DNA of 64,000 nucleotides from Streptomyces dysideae (GCF_001514305.1 NZ_KQ949083.1:24624-88623); one strand, 5' to 3'. Counted from the first letter of the stretch, positions 43,151 through 51,693 are shown. Notes: generated by a model from the letters alone, not told the origin. Translations and numbers: made by a program.

Positions 43151-43329
43151 GGCGTGTTTCGAAAGTGGCGTCGTCCGCCCGTAGGGCGGGCCCGGCGGCG
43201 CCCGGCACGCACTCTCGCCGCACCGGCCAAAAGCCCAAGTACGTCCAGTACGAGGGCTTGCACCCGGCGCGCCGAGAGCACGCACCGGACACCGCGGGCA
43301 CCGCACAGGACTTTCGAAACACCCCCTAG
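43147..43329. mobile_element. 175-bp MITE with CTAG target duplication
   Basis: The element (43,151-43,325) has 15-bp terminal inverted repeats, GGCGTGTTTCGAAAG and the complement of GGGGTGTTTCGAAAG, with one mismatch. It is flanked by CTAG on both sides. It encodes no protein. Similar TTTCGAAA-ended elements occur in Streptomyces and are probably mobilised by a full-length IS elsewhere in the genome. Confidence 0.85.
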
Positions 43330-43342
43330 ACGCCCGTCGAGG

Positions 43343-43711
43343 TCAGCCGGCGCGCTCCGCCGCGCCGCGCTCCACGCAGAACTCGTTGCCCTCCGGGTCG
43401 GCCAGGACCACCCAGCCCGTGCCGTCCGGATTGCGGCGGTCGTCGACCAGGGTGGCCCCGACGGCGAGCAGGCGCTCGACCTCCTCGTCGCGGGTGCGGT
43501 CCTGGGGCTGGAGGTCGACGTGCACGCGGTTCTTGAGGGTCTTGGGTTCCGCGACCGTGACGAACAGCAGCCCCGCCGCCTCGATCAGCGCCTCCTCGTC
43601 GCCCGGGTGGTCGTCCTCGTGCACGGGCTGGTCCAGGACCTGGGACCAGAAGGCGGCGAGGGCGTAGGCGTCGGCGGAATCGATCGTCACATGGCGAATG
43701 GCAGAGGTCAT
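43343..43711 (-). CDS. VOC/glyoxalase-superfamily protein
   Basis: This 122-residue protein has two beta-alpha-beta-beta-beta halves of the vicinal oxygen chelate fold. The first is IRHVTIDSADAYALAAFWSQ. The second is NRVHVDLQPQDRTRDEEVER with WVVLADPEGNEFCVERG at the end. The HVDLQ His and the C-terminal Glu are metal-ligand candidates. Such small proteins include bleomycin-type resistance proteins and uncharacterised enzymes, and no role can be chosen. It lies 14 bp from the MITE and converges with ogt. Confidence 0.85.
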   Translation of the reverse strand: MTSAIRHVTIDSADAYALAAFWSQVLDQPVHEDDHPGDEEALIEAAGLLFVTVAEPKTLKNRVHVDLQPQDRTRDEEVERLLAVGATLVDDRRNPDGTGWVVLADPEGNEFCVERGAAERAG

Positions 43712-43743
43712 GACAGGGATTCTGATCTACTCGCCGAGAGCCG

Positions 43744-44985
43744 TCATTTCTTTTCCGTGAACGTCACCGGCCGGTCGTTCCTCAGCTCGGCGAAGAGCTT
43801 CTTCGCCTGCGCCTCGTCCCACTTCACGGCACTGCCCTTGGAGGTTCGGAAGCCGAGGGACGACACGGGAACGTTGATCTGTTTGCCGTGGCCCGCCGTG
43901 ACGCTCCTCATCGCCTGGAACAGCGATGTGAGGGTGCGCAGGCTCATGCCCTTGTCCACGATGAGCGTGTCCAGTCCTGAACTCATGGCCGGATAGAGCT
44001 TGGCCGGGTTGAGCGCGATGCCCGGTGTGGCGGCCTGGTGGGCGAGCGCGGCCAGGAACTTCTGCTGGTTGCGGGAGCGCCCCAGGTCTCCCTGGGCCTC
44101 CTGGTGGCGCTGGCGGACGAACGCGAGCGCGTCGCGGCCGTCGAGGGTGTGGCAGCCCTTCTTCAGGTCCAGGCCCGACTTCTGGTCCTTGATGTCCCGG
44201 TCCACGCACATGGGGACGCCACCGACCGCGTTCACGATGCCCACGAAGCCCGCGAAACCTATCTCCGCGTAGTGGTCGATGTGCAGCCCCGTGTTGAGCT
44301 CGATGGTCCGTATGAGCAGTTCGGGACCGCCGAACGAGAACGCCGCGTTCAGCTTGTTCTTCGCCGGGCGGTAGTGCCTTCCGGTGTCGGGGCGGATGTA
44401 CGACGGGATGGTCACCCACGAGTCTCGCGGCAGACTCATCATCGTGGTGCCGTGGGCGCCGGTGTGCAGCAGGATCATCGAGTCGGTGCGGCGTCCGTCG
44501 GCGGCCGAGCCGCCGGTGTGCAGATCCTTGATGGCCTCGCCGGAAAGGCCCGCCCGGCTGTCGGAGCCCACGATGAGGTAGTTGGTTCCCCTGCCTGGCG
44601 GCACACGGTCCGTGGTCTCGGCGAGGTCCACTTCGCGGTTGAGCCTCGTGTCGGCCCAGACGTATGTGCTGACCGAGGTGACAACGAGCAGACAGAGCAG
44701 CAGGATCACGGCCCGCATGATCCGGCGGGCCCGGCTGCGGCGTGTTCTGAGAGGCCGACGGGATCGGCGGGTTCCGCCCGGCTCCCCCGCCCCGGCCCCC
44801 TCACTGTCATACGCGCGTGCGCGGTTGTCCCGCTGATGAGGGATTCCCGCGAGCGTGAGCGGATGGTCGGTCCGGTGCCACACCTGCCCCTGGATGACAC
44901 GATGCGTCTCCCGCTGTTCGCCGAGACCCTCGCTGTCGCGCCACATGTTCTCGCTGTCGCGCCACATGTTCTGCCGGTCACTCAT
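43744..44985 (-). CDS. LCP (LytR-CpsA-Psr) family cell wall ligase
   Basis: This 413-residue type II membrane protein attaches wall polymers to peptidoglycan using polyprenyl-linked donors. A cytosolic Arg-rich N-terminus precedes one helix at residues 91-109 (AVILLLCLLVVTSVSTYVW). The LCP domain follows with YLIVGSDSRAGLS, DSMILLHTGAHGTTMMSLPR, KNKLNAAFSFGGP and ALAFVRQRH, all conserved phosphate-binding positions. The first residues repeat NMWRDSE twice, encoded by a 21-bp perfect tandem duplication. The neighbouring upstream gene encodes a glycosyltransferase, so they may build and attach the same polymer. Confidence 0.9.
   Translation of the reverse strand: MSDRQNMWRDSENMWRDSEGLGEQRETHRVIQGQVWHRTDHPLTLAGIPHQRDNRARAYDSEGAGAGEPGGTRRSRRPLRTRRSRARRIMRAVILLLCLLVVTSVSTYVWADTRLNREVDLAETTDRVPPGRGTNYLIVGSDSRAGLSGEAIKDLHTGGSAADGRRTDSMILLHTGAHGTTMMSLPRDSWVTIPSYIRPDTGRHYRPAKNKLNAAFSFGGPELLIRTIELNTGLHIDHYAEIGFAGFVGIVNAVGGVPMCVDRDIKDQKSGLDLKKGCHTLDGRDALAFVRQRHQEAQGDLGRSRNQQKFLAALAHQAATPGIALNPAKLYPAMSSGLDTLIVDKGMSLRTLTSLFQAMRSVTAGHGKQINVPVSSLGFRTSKGSAVKWDEAQAKKLFAELRNDRPVTFTEKK
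44929..44970 (-). repeat. 21-bp perfect tandem duplication in the LCP gene
   Basis: Two directly adjacent identical 21-bp copies encode NMWRDSE twice at residues 6-19. It is an in-frame expansion of the cytosolic N-terminus. Confidence 0.9.
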
Positions 44986-44998
44986 GAGCTGTCCTTGG

Positions 44999-47092
44999 TC
45001 ATCTCGATGTCAGCGCCGCTGCCTGGGCGGGTTGACCGATGTGCTGGGCGGCCGTGCCGGAGCGGTCCATCCGGTGCCACCTCAGCCGGGTACCGAGCAG
45101 GATGGCGACCAGGGACTGGATGACGACCAGATACATCAACTGCCGGTAGACGAAGAGCTGGAAGGGCATCGACCACAGCGCCCGCACCCGCTCACCGTCC
45201 AGCCGCAGCGCGTATCCGGCGCAGATCAGCTGGAGGACGAGGAAGGCGAGCCACACGCCGGCCGATTGCAGGGGGTCGAGGAAGAGCGCCCCGTACAGGG
45301 CGAAGAGGTCGACGATCGGCGCCATCAGCGGCAGTGCGACCTGGAAGAGCGCGAGGTAGCTCAGACCGCGGCGGCCGAAGCGCCCTGCCGGGCCCACTTC
45401 GAAAACGGCACCGCGATGCTTCCACATGGCCTGGATCGTTCCGTAGCACCAGCGATAGCGCTGCCGCCACAACTGCCGCAGCGAGCCGGGCACCTCGGTC
45501 CAGGCGACGGCGGACTCCTCGTACACCACCCGCCAGCCCGCCCGCCACAGCGCCATCGTGAGATCGGTGTCCTCGGCGAGGGTGTCGTCGCTGACTCCGC
45601 CGACGCCCAGCAGCGCGTCCCGGCGGAAGGCCCCGATGGCGCCGGGGACCGTCGGCATGCACTCCAGCACCTCGAACATCCGGCGGTCGAGATTGAAGCC
45701 GAACACGTATTCCAGATGCTGCCATCTGCCGAGCAGGCCTCGCCGGTTGCCGACCTTGGTGTTGCCGCTGACCGCGCCGACGGCCGGGTGAGCCAGCGGC
45801 TGGATGAGCTGGAATATCGCGTCCGGCTCGAAGACGGTGTCGGCGTCGACCATGACCACGATCTCGTACATCGCATGGGCCAGACCGGTGTTGAGGGCGA
45901 CGGCCTTGCCCGCGTTGGGCTGACGGATCACCATCACCCGGGGATCGTCGATCCAGGTGGCGAGATCCGCCGTCTGATCCGTCGACCCGTCGTCGATCAC
46001 GATGATCTGCAGGCGCGGGTGCGTGGAGGCGAGCAGCGAATGGATGGTGGACTCGATGCCCGCCTCTTCGTTGTAGGCGGGGATGAGGATCGTCACCGGG
46101 TCGTTGATCTCCCGCAGCCAGGGTGCTCCGGGGCGGAAGCGAGTGAGCCGCCGGACGTGGGTGCGGGCGAAGAGGACGAGCGTCAGCAGCCGCAGCACGC
46201 CCAGCGCGCCCGCCGCCCCGAGCACCCAGGTCATGCCGTTCGAGAACGCGTGCCCCATGGCGGAGACCCAGATCAGGCCCCTGCCCTGCCCGCGTTCGAA
46301 AGTGGACACCGGAGTGTTGACCGCGGACAGCCGGAGCCCGGCCGTCACCGTGGTGAACTTGTCGACATTCCGGTCGTCGAGCAGCTTCTCCGTCTCTTTG
46401 TACGCGAGTTCCGTCTGGCTGAACTGCCGGATCACACCCTGGGACGGCTTTCGGTACCACTTGTCCGCCGCGACCAACAGGTAACCGTCCGCCGCGGCGC
46501 TTCGCGCCGCGTTCCACTCGGCGCCGCACAGGGTGTCCACCGAGGTGGTCTGCGGCATGCGCAGCAACGTGGTGCGCAGGCCCGCGGAACCGGCCAGTGC
46601 CATCTGTGTGAGCGTCAGCTCCATCCGGGAGCGGACGGCCGATGACGCGCCCAGGTCGGCACCGGTGTAGGTGTTCGACCCGATCTCGTGGCCCTCGGCG
46701 CGGATCCGCCGCACCAGCTCCGGATGGCGGGCCGCCTGGGAGCCGAAGAGGAAGAAGGTGGCCTGCGCCCGATGCCGGCGCAACAGGTCCAGCAGACGCG
46801 GGGTCCACAGGGGGTCGGGTCCGCCGTCGAAGGCGAGCGCGACGGTACGGGCGGGCATCGAGGCGGACTTCACCTTGTCGCCGTCGATGCGCAGCACCGG
46901 ACCGCCCTGGCTCACGGCGCTGGGCACCGGTTCGGTGCAGTCGTGCCGCGGCGGCGGGTCGTCCACCTCGTTGTTGGTCCAGCCCTCGAAGAGCAAGGAG
47001 GCGAACATCAGGGGGAGGACGAGGATCAGCAGCAGCCAGTGCCCACGCGGATCACGGGAGCGCTTGTGCCGAGCTCTCACTGGACGGCTCAT
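44999..47092 (-). CDS. polysaccharide deacetylase-like / family 2 glycosyltransferase fusion (MatB-like architecture)
   Basis: This 697-residue membrane protein has one N-terminal helix, an external NodB-like domain (about 85-235), a second helix, a cytosolic GT2 domain (about 320-560) and C-terminal helices. The GT2 motifs are intact: VIDDGSTDQTADLATW, VDADTVFEPDA, LAEDTDLTMALWRAGW and RQRYRWCYG. It should polymerise a beta-linked glycan such as N-acetylglucosamine. In the NodB part the usual FDDGP is FDGGP and the HxxxH motif is SNTYTGADL, so the catalytic Asp/His/His metal site looks lost. Streptomyces MatB has the same layout. The ATG follows GCGAGGGT. Confidence 0.87.
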   Translation of the reverse strand: MSRPVRARHKRSRDPRGHWLLLILVLPLMFASLLFEGWTNNEVDDPPPRHDCTEPVPSAVSQGGPVLRIDGDKVKSASMPARTVALAFDGGPDPLWTPRLLDLLRRHRAQATFFLFGSQAARHPELVRRIRAEGHEIGSNTYTGADLGASSAVRSRMELTLTQMALAGSAGLRTTLLRMPQTTSVDTLCGAEWNAARSAAADGYLLVAADKWYRKPSQGVIRQFSQTELAYKETEKLLDDRNVDKFTTVTAGLRLSAVNTPVSTFERGQGRGLIWVSAMGHAFSNGMTWVLGAAGALGVLRLLTLVLFARTHVRRLTRFRPGAPWLREINDPVTILIPAYNEEAGIESTIHSLLASTHPRLQIIVIDDGSTDQTADLATWIDDPRVMVIRQPNAGKAVALNTGLAHAMYEIVVMVDADTVFEPDAIFQLIQPLAHPAVGAVSGNTKVGNRRGLLGRWQHLEYVFGFNLDRRMFEVLECMPTVPGAIGAFRRDALLGVGGVSDDTLAEDTDLTMALWRAGWRVVYEESAVAWTEVPGSLRQLWRQRYRWCYGTIQAMWKHRGAVFEVGPAGRFGRRGLSYLALFQVALPLMAPIVDLFALYGALFLDPLQSAGVWLAFLVLQLICAGYALRLDGERVRALWSMPFQLFVYRQLMYLVVIQSLVAILLGTRLRWHRMDRSGTAAQHIGQPAQAAALTSR

Positions 47093-47304
47093 ACCCTCGC
47101 ATCCAATGTGTGGCCGACTGGATTCGAGCTGACGCATTTTCGGCCAGGGCAGGGGGCGCATCCGACGGCGGTGTCTGCGTGGCGCAAGGCTTTCTGTTCC
47201 GATCACGGGCGTCGTGACATGACGCATTGGTGCATGTCGTGGGGAGGGTTACTCACTCCAGCGCACCGATGCCACCAGGTGTCACACCCCGTACTTGGGC
47301 ACCC

Positions 47305-48048
47305 TCACGCCCCGGCCTGCCCCAATTCGGTGAGGTCGCACAGCAGTTGGGGCAGCGCGGTGCCGATCGGCTCCCGGACGACTTCGTCGGCCCGTTCGTC
47401 GTACGGCGTCGGCTCGGCGTTGACGATGACCAGCCGCGCACCGTGGTCGGCGGCCACCCCCGCGAGTCCGGCCGCGGGCTGTACCTGCAGGCTGCTCCCG
47501 ACGGCGATGAACACCTGGCACGCCTTGGTGATCGCGACCGCCTCACCGAGGACCACCGGGTCGAGCCGCTCGCCGAAGAACACCGTCGCCGACTTCAGGA
47601 TCCCGCCGCACTCCAGGCACGGCGGATCCTCCTCGCCGGCCTCGACCCGGGCCAGCGCGTCCTCCATCGGCCCACGCGCATGGCACTTCGTACACGCGAA
47701 ACTCCGTGCGCTGCCGTGCAGTTCGAGCACCTTGCGGGCGGGCATCCCGGCGAGCTGGTGCAGCCCGTCCACGTTCTGCGTGAGCACCCTGACCGGCGCC
47801 CCGGACCGCTCCAGCTCGGCCACGGCGAGGTGCGCCGCGTTGGGCTCGGCCGTCAGCGCCCGGTTCTTCCGCCGCAGCTGCCAGGACCGCCGCCGGATCT
47901 CCGGATCGCCCATGTAGTACTCGTACGTCACGAGCTTCTCGGCCTCCGGGTCCCGCCGCCACAGTCCGTTCGGCCCGCGGTAGTCAGGGATCCCGGAATC
48001 GGTGGAGATACCGGCGCCGCTCAGGATGGCGACCAGGGGCTTCTTCAT
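47305..48048 (-). CDS. cobB: SIR2-family NAD-dependent protein deacylase
   Basis: This 247-residue sirtuin removes acyl groups from lysines using NAD. The NAD site ILSGAGISTDSGIPDYRGP, the catalytic region VLTQNVDGLHQLAG with its His in LELHGSA, the zinc Cys pairs CTKC and CLEC, and the VGSSLQVQPAAGLA loop are all present. It probably controls acetyl-CoA synthetase and other acylated enzymes in the cytosol. About 210 bp separate it from the glycosyltransferase gene, with no recognised feature. Confidence 0.92.
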   Translation of the reverse strand: MKKPLVAILSGAGISTDSGIPDYRGPNGLWRRDPEAEKLVTYEYYMGDPEIRRRSWQLRRKNRALTAEPNAAHLAVAELERSGAPVRVLTQNVDGLHQLAGMPARKVLELHGSARSFACTKCHARGPMEDALARVEAGEEDPPCLECGGILKSATVFFGERLDPVVLGEAVAITKACQVFIAVGSSLQVQPAAGLAGVAADHGARLVIVNAEPTPYDERADEVVREPIGTALPQLLCDLTELGQAGA

Positions 48049-48139
48049 GCTGCCGAGGGTAGGCCGGGTCGTTCCGGGGCGGCGAGCGGATATTTCCGGA
48101 GCGGGGTGGTCCGTGATCGTCCGGTGTTAGGGTCCGCGC

Positions 48140-48340
48140 ATGGCCAAGGTCACCGTCTCCCTCGACGCCGAACTCATCGTGGAAGTCATGGTGCTCGCCG
48201 GCGTGGGCAACCCCCAGGACGCCGTCGAACTCGTCGTCCGCGACTACATCGCACGCGCCCACCACACGGAGGCCAGGGTCGCCGCACGCGACGAGGCGCT
48301 GCGCGAGGTGGACGCGAAACCCAAGGACGCCGAGGGCTGA
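48140..48340 (+). CDS. orphan VapB-like antitoxin
   Basis: This 66-residue protein has a ribbon-helix-helix-like N-terminus (AKVTVSLDAELIVEVMVLAG, then VELVVRDYIAR). It resembles VapB antitoxins of type II toxin-antitoxin systems. No VapC (PIN-domain) toxin follows: the downstream strand carries the 3' half of a Nudix gene. It may be a solitary regulator or a remnant. Confidence 0.65.
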   Translation: MAKVTVSLDAELIVEVMVLAGVGNPQDAVELVVRDYIARAHHTEARVAARDEALREVDAKPKDAEG

Positions 48341-48359
48341 ACCGTGCCCGGTGCCGGCG

Positions 48360-48731
48360 TCAGCCCACCCGGTGGCCGTTCTCCAGCTCCGCCGTCCACG
48401 CGCCGTCCGCGAGGACGTCCAGTGCGGCCAGGACACGGCGGCCCAGGGCGCCGGGCAGATGGCCGGTCAGGTCCTCGCGCGGCACGAGCCGCCAGGACAG
48501 CTCCTCCTCCTGCAACCGGATCGCCTTGAAGTCGTCCTCGCCGAGCACCCCGCCGTCGTACAGGTACGCCACCAGCGGCGGGCGTCCCGTGCCGTGCACC
48601 CAGTCCACCGCCAGCAGCCGGCCGAGTTCGCGGTCGAGGCCGATCTCCTCGGCCGTCTCGCGGCGGGCCCCCGCACGCGGCGTCTCGCCGTCGTCGGACT
48701 CGATCGTGCCGCCCTTATGAACAGTTCGCAT
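48360..48731 (-). pseudogene. 3' half of a Nudix hydrolase gene (split by the mobile island)
   Basis: The frame holds the second part of a Nudix box and the rest of the domain: GETPRAGARRETAEEIGLD, DWVHGTGRPPLVAYLYDG and FKAIRLQEEELSWRLV. Native sequence ends at the CCGCCC core (48,709-48,714). The first codons from ATG 48,731 (MRTVHK) come from the island. The missing 5' part, ending EGWALPGG, is found at 61,341-61,487 on the same strand. Joining the two at the core gives ...WALPGGTIESDDGETP..., a normal Nudix protein of about 163 residues. A truncated product could be made from the island ATG, but it lacks the N-terminal strands. Confidence 0.9.
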
Positions 48732-48812
48732 GTCTCAGAATCCCAGCTGTCTCACAGGACGCGCTGCACGACGCGACCCAAGGTAAGTGCGGATGAGCGC
48801 AGTGTGTCTCAG
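48731..48812. repeat. left-end TGTCTCA repeats of the island
   Basis: Three direct copies of TGTCTCA occur: 48,731-48,737, 48,748-48,754 and 48,805-48,811. Two are extended to TGTCTCAG. They are candidate recombinase arm sites. Confidence 0.6.
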
Positions 48813-48989
48813 CGGCGGCTCAAGGATCCCCGTGATCGACCCGACGGTGGCTCTGGGAGCCGTCGCAAACTCTCCCTGGTCCAACCGGAGTCGTGGATGT
48901 TAAAGTTTCTCCCGCTCCTGTTCGGCTGGCGTCGTCGCTGGACGAGGAGATGGGGAAGTCATCCGATCCCCACCACCACACGTGCTGCA

Positions 48990-49019
48990 GGCTCCAGGTC
49001 ACCGACCTGGAGCCTTTTT
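48990..49019 (+). terminator. intrinsic terminator/attenuator upstream of the island peptidase gene
   Basis: An 11-bp perfect stem (GGCTCCAGGTC / GACCTGGAGCC) with a three-base loop is followed by TTTTT. It lies about 80 bp before the predicted peptidase start. Short frames with start codons at 48,893 (GTG) and 48,897 (ATG) precede it, the latter after CCGGAG. This layout fits transcription attenuation. Confidence 0.75.
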
Positions 49020-49097
49020 GTTGTCCCCAAGTTCTGGGGACCTCGCCGGCGTTGCGGTATCGCAGGCCGCGAAGCCCTTACGGAGATTGCGAAGATC

Positions 49098-51200
49098 TTG
49101 GATACCGAAGGATTTCCTCGCCAGTTCGCCCGAACACGCCGCTTCTCGCTCGGAGTTCCACGCGAGTTCACCGTCTCCCCTGACGGTGACCGTGTGCTGT
49201 TTCTCCGCTCCGAATCTGGTGTCGTTCCGCGTGTCCAGTTGTGGATGTACGAGAGCGGCGAGGAGCGGGTCCTCGCCGATCCAGCAGTAGCTGTGGGTGA
49301 GGAGAAGGCCATGGAAGCAGAGCGCATCCGTCCCGAACCGACCCTCGCGAGCTCGGCCGGAGTGCAGTCCTACGCGACCGACCGCCATGTTCGGGTGGTG
49401 GCATACACCGTCGACGGCTCGCTCTGGACCGTGCGTACGGATGGTGGCCTGCCACGTCGCATCCAGACCGTCGGCCCGGTAAGAGATCCCCGCCCCTCCC
49501 CGGACGGCACCCTGATCGCCTACGTCACTGGAGGCGCCCTTCGCGTGGTCGGTACGGATGGGGCAGGAGACCGGCCGCTCGCCGAGCCCGAGACCGCGGA
49601 GACCACCTACGGGCTGGCCGATTACAGTGCTGTCGCGTCCATCGGCAGGTCACGCGGCTACTGGTGGTCTCCGGACAGCGATGCGCTGCTCGTTGCCCGA
49701 GTCGATACCTCCGTGGTGGAGCGCCGCTATCTCAGCGATCCGTCGGATCCTGGCCAATCGCCTCGGTCGATTCGCTATCCAGCGGCCGGCACGGCCAACG
49801 CGATCACTTCGTTGCACCTGGTGACGGTCGCTGGCCGGCACACGCCGGTTCGATTGCCGCGTCAGGCTCCTGCGAAGGACGCTCCGGCCAACAGTTGGGG
49901 CCTCGCGTTCGAGTACGTCGTCAGTGCCGACTGGCAGAGTAGTGGCCCAGTGATCAGTCTTCAGACTCGCGACCAGCGCACGATGTGGGTTCTTCGGGTC
50001 AACCCGGTCGACGGTTCTGTCGAGCAACTGTCCCAGCAGGCCGATGAGGACTGGGTCGATTTTCCGCCCGGTGCTCCGCTGCACACCGCGTCGGGAGTGC
50101 TGGTGCTACCTCAGGTCCGCGGTGATGAGCGCACGATCCGGATAGGCGGTGTCTTCGCTCCGGCCGGGCTCCAGGTGCGCGCCGTACTGGGGTCGGTGGG
50201 CGAAAAGGTGTTGTTCACCGCGAGCGAAGAGCCGACAGAAGTGCATGTCTGGTCGTATGAGGCTGGGCACGGCTTTGAACGGCTGACGCAGACTCCGGGG
50301 GTGCACACAGCCACCGCCGGAGGCGACACGCTCGTGCTGGACAGCAGAACTCTGGACGGGCACACGGTGACGGTGCTGCGGGACGGAAAGCAGGTCGGCT
50401 GTATCGCGGTCCTGACGGAACAGCCGCTGGTCACGCCCCGGCCAGTCCATCTGACGCTGGGGAAGCGGCAGTTGCGCAGTCGACTGCATCTGCCCTCCTG
50501 GTACGAGCCGGGCATGGCCAAGCTGCCGGTTCTGCTCAGCCCGTACGCCGGGCCCGGCATGCAAGTCGTGACAAAAGCACACGGTTGGTACACGGCAGTG
50601 TGCCAGTGGTATGCCGAGCAAGGGTTTGCCGTGCTGGTAACGGACGGGCGCGGTACCCCCGGGCGCGGGGTGCAGTGGCAGCGAGCCATCCTTGGTGACC
50701 GGCTCACACCTGTTCTGGACGACCAGATCGACGGGCTGCACGCTGCGGCTCAACGGTGCGACGCCATGGACTTGAAACGTGTAGGCATCCGGGGCTGGTC
50801 GTTCAGTGGCTATCTTGCCGCCGGCGCTGTGCTGCATCGTCCTGATGTGTTCCACGCCGCGGTCGCGGGCGCGGCGCCGACGGACCGGCGCCTGTACGAC
50901 ACGTATTGGGAGGAGCGTTTCCTTGGCCACCCGGACCTCCAGCCGCACAACTACGAGCGCAGCTCGTTGCTGTCACATGCCGAGAAGCGGACCCGTCCGC
51001 TGATGCTCGTTCACGGGCTTGCCGACGACAATGTGGCCCCAGCGCATACGCTGCGCCTCTCGGCGGAGTTACTCGCGGCGGGTCGGCCGCACAGAGTCCT
51101 GCTGCTCCCTGGGGTGGGGCACCTCGTCGCAGGGGAAGGGGTCGCGGACACCCTGCTGCAGCTTGAACTGGACTTCCTGAAGAGCTCCCTCGGGGCTTGA
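49098..51200 (+). CDS. S9-family prolyl oligopeptidase / dipeptidyl-peptidase-like enzyme (island cargo)
   Basis: This serine peptidase of about 700 residues has an N-terminal beta-propeller (FSLGVPREFTVSPDGDRVLF, RGYWWSPDSDALLVARVD) and a C-terminal alpha/beta hydrolase. The catalytic Ser is in VGIRGWSFSGYLAAGAVL, the Asp in LMLVHGLADDNVAPAHT and the His in LLPGVGHLVAGEG. It would cleave short peptides and has no signal peptide. The TTG at 49,098 gives a family-like start (LDTEGFPRQFARTRRFSLG). The frame is open much further upstream, so an ATG at 48,897 cannot be excluded. It has a TTA codon at 51,069 and is visibly less GC-rich than host genes. It is the only intact cargo gene of the outer element. 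Confidence 0.82.
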   Translation: MDTEGFPRQFARTRRFSLGVPREFTVSPDGDRVLFLRSESGVVPRVQLWMYESGEERVLADPAVAVGEEKAMEAERIRPEPTLASSAGVQSYATDRHVRVVAYTVDGSLWTVRTDGGLPRRIQTVGPVRDPRPSPDGTLIAYVTGGALRVVGTDGAGDRPLAEPETAETTYGLADYSAVASIGRSRGYWWSPDSDALLVARVDTSVVERRYLSDPSDPGQSPRSIRYPAAGTANAITSLHLVTVAGRHTPVRLPRQAPAKDAPANSWGLAFEYVVSADWQSSGPVISLQTRDQRTMWVLRVNPVDGSVEQLSQQADEDWVDFPPGAPLHTASGVLVLPQVRGDERTIRIGGVFAPAGLQVRAVLGSVGEKVLFTASEEPTEVHVWSYEAGHGFERLTQTPGVHTATAGGDTLVLDSRTLDGHTVTVLRDGKQVGCIAVLTEQPLVTPRPVHLTLGKRQLRSRLHLPSWYEPGMAKLPVLLSPYAGPGMQVVTKAHGWYTAVCQWYAEQGFAVLVTDGRGTPGRGVQWQRAILGDRLTPVLDDQIDGLHAAAQRCDAMDLKRVGIRGWSFSGYLAAGAVLHRPDVFHAAVAGAAPTDRRLYDTYWEERFLGHPDLQPHNYERSSLLSHAEKRTRPLMLVHGLADDNVAPAHTLRLSAELLAAGRPHRVLLLPGVGHLVAGEGVADTLLQLELDFLKSSLGA

Positions 51201-51215
51201 GCACAGCGCTCCGGG

Positions 51216-51256
51216 GCGTTTCGGCGAGGGTATCCCTTGAAGCCTCGCCGAAACGC
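51216..51256. terminator. hairpin between the convergent peptidase and DUF6262 genes
   Basis: A 14-bp perfect stem (GCGTTTCGGCGAGG / CCTCGCCGAAACGC) with a 13-base loop lies 16 bp after the peptidase stop. It may act in both directions. Confidence 0.75.
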
Positions 51257-51288
51257 CGCCCCAGGCACGCGTGTAGGTCCCTGGCTCC

Positions 51289-51693
51289 TCACCCTCCGTT
51301 ATCGAGAACGGTGAGGCGGTTCTGCTGCTGCTTACTCAGCTTTTTCTTCAGCTCGATGTTCTCGTGGTAGAGGTTGGCCGTCACTGTGGCCAGGGCGTCG
51401 AGCTTGCTCTGCAGCTCGGTGACCTTCTGGCTGGCTTTTCTGAGTTTTCCCTTCAGCTCAGCGATGGTTTCGTCGCGCTGGACCTCGCCGGGCGTACGGA
51501 GGACCTGTTGCGGGATGCGGGCGTTCCACTCGGCGAGGATGTCCTCGGCTCGGTGGACGCTGGCGTGGCTGACCTGGGCTTCACGGGCCAGATTCTCCTT
51601 GGTGAGCGCGCCGTCGCTGTGCAGGGGTTCTCCGGCCAGCAGCCGGGCCATGGCTTCCCTCAGTTTTGCGGAGGTGGCTGCGGACACCGGCAT
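51289..51693 (-). CDS. DUF6262 / TnpC-like coiled-coil protein of the island
   Basis: This 134-residue protein begins MPVSAATSAKLREAMARLL. It has an HTH-like stretch (GALTKENLAREAQVSHASVH) and then a long coiled coil from about residue 75 (ETIAELKGKLRKASQKVTEL, then LYHENIELKKKLSKQQQ). Proteins of this type regularly follow large tyrosine recombinases in actinobacterial elements, and TnpC of Tn554 is a small accessory protein in the same place. Its ATG overlaps the stop of the recombinase fragment (TGATG). It looks intact, but the recombinase it should assist is split. Confidence 0.75.
   Translation of the reverse strand: MPVSAATSAKLREAMARLLAGEPLHSDGALTKENLAREAQVSHASVHRAEDILAEWNARIPQQVLRTPGEVQRDETIAELKGKLRKASQKVTELQSKLDALATVTANLYHENIELKKKLSKQQQNRLTVLDNGG

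Noticed and set aside
48880..49020. tRNA gene ending at the GGCTCCAGGTC hairpin, as an integration site
   Set aside because: No cloverleaf with an acceptor stem and T-loop could be traced, and the island's real target is the Nudix gene.
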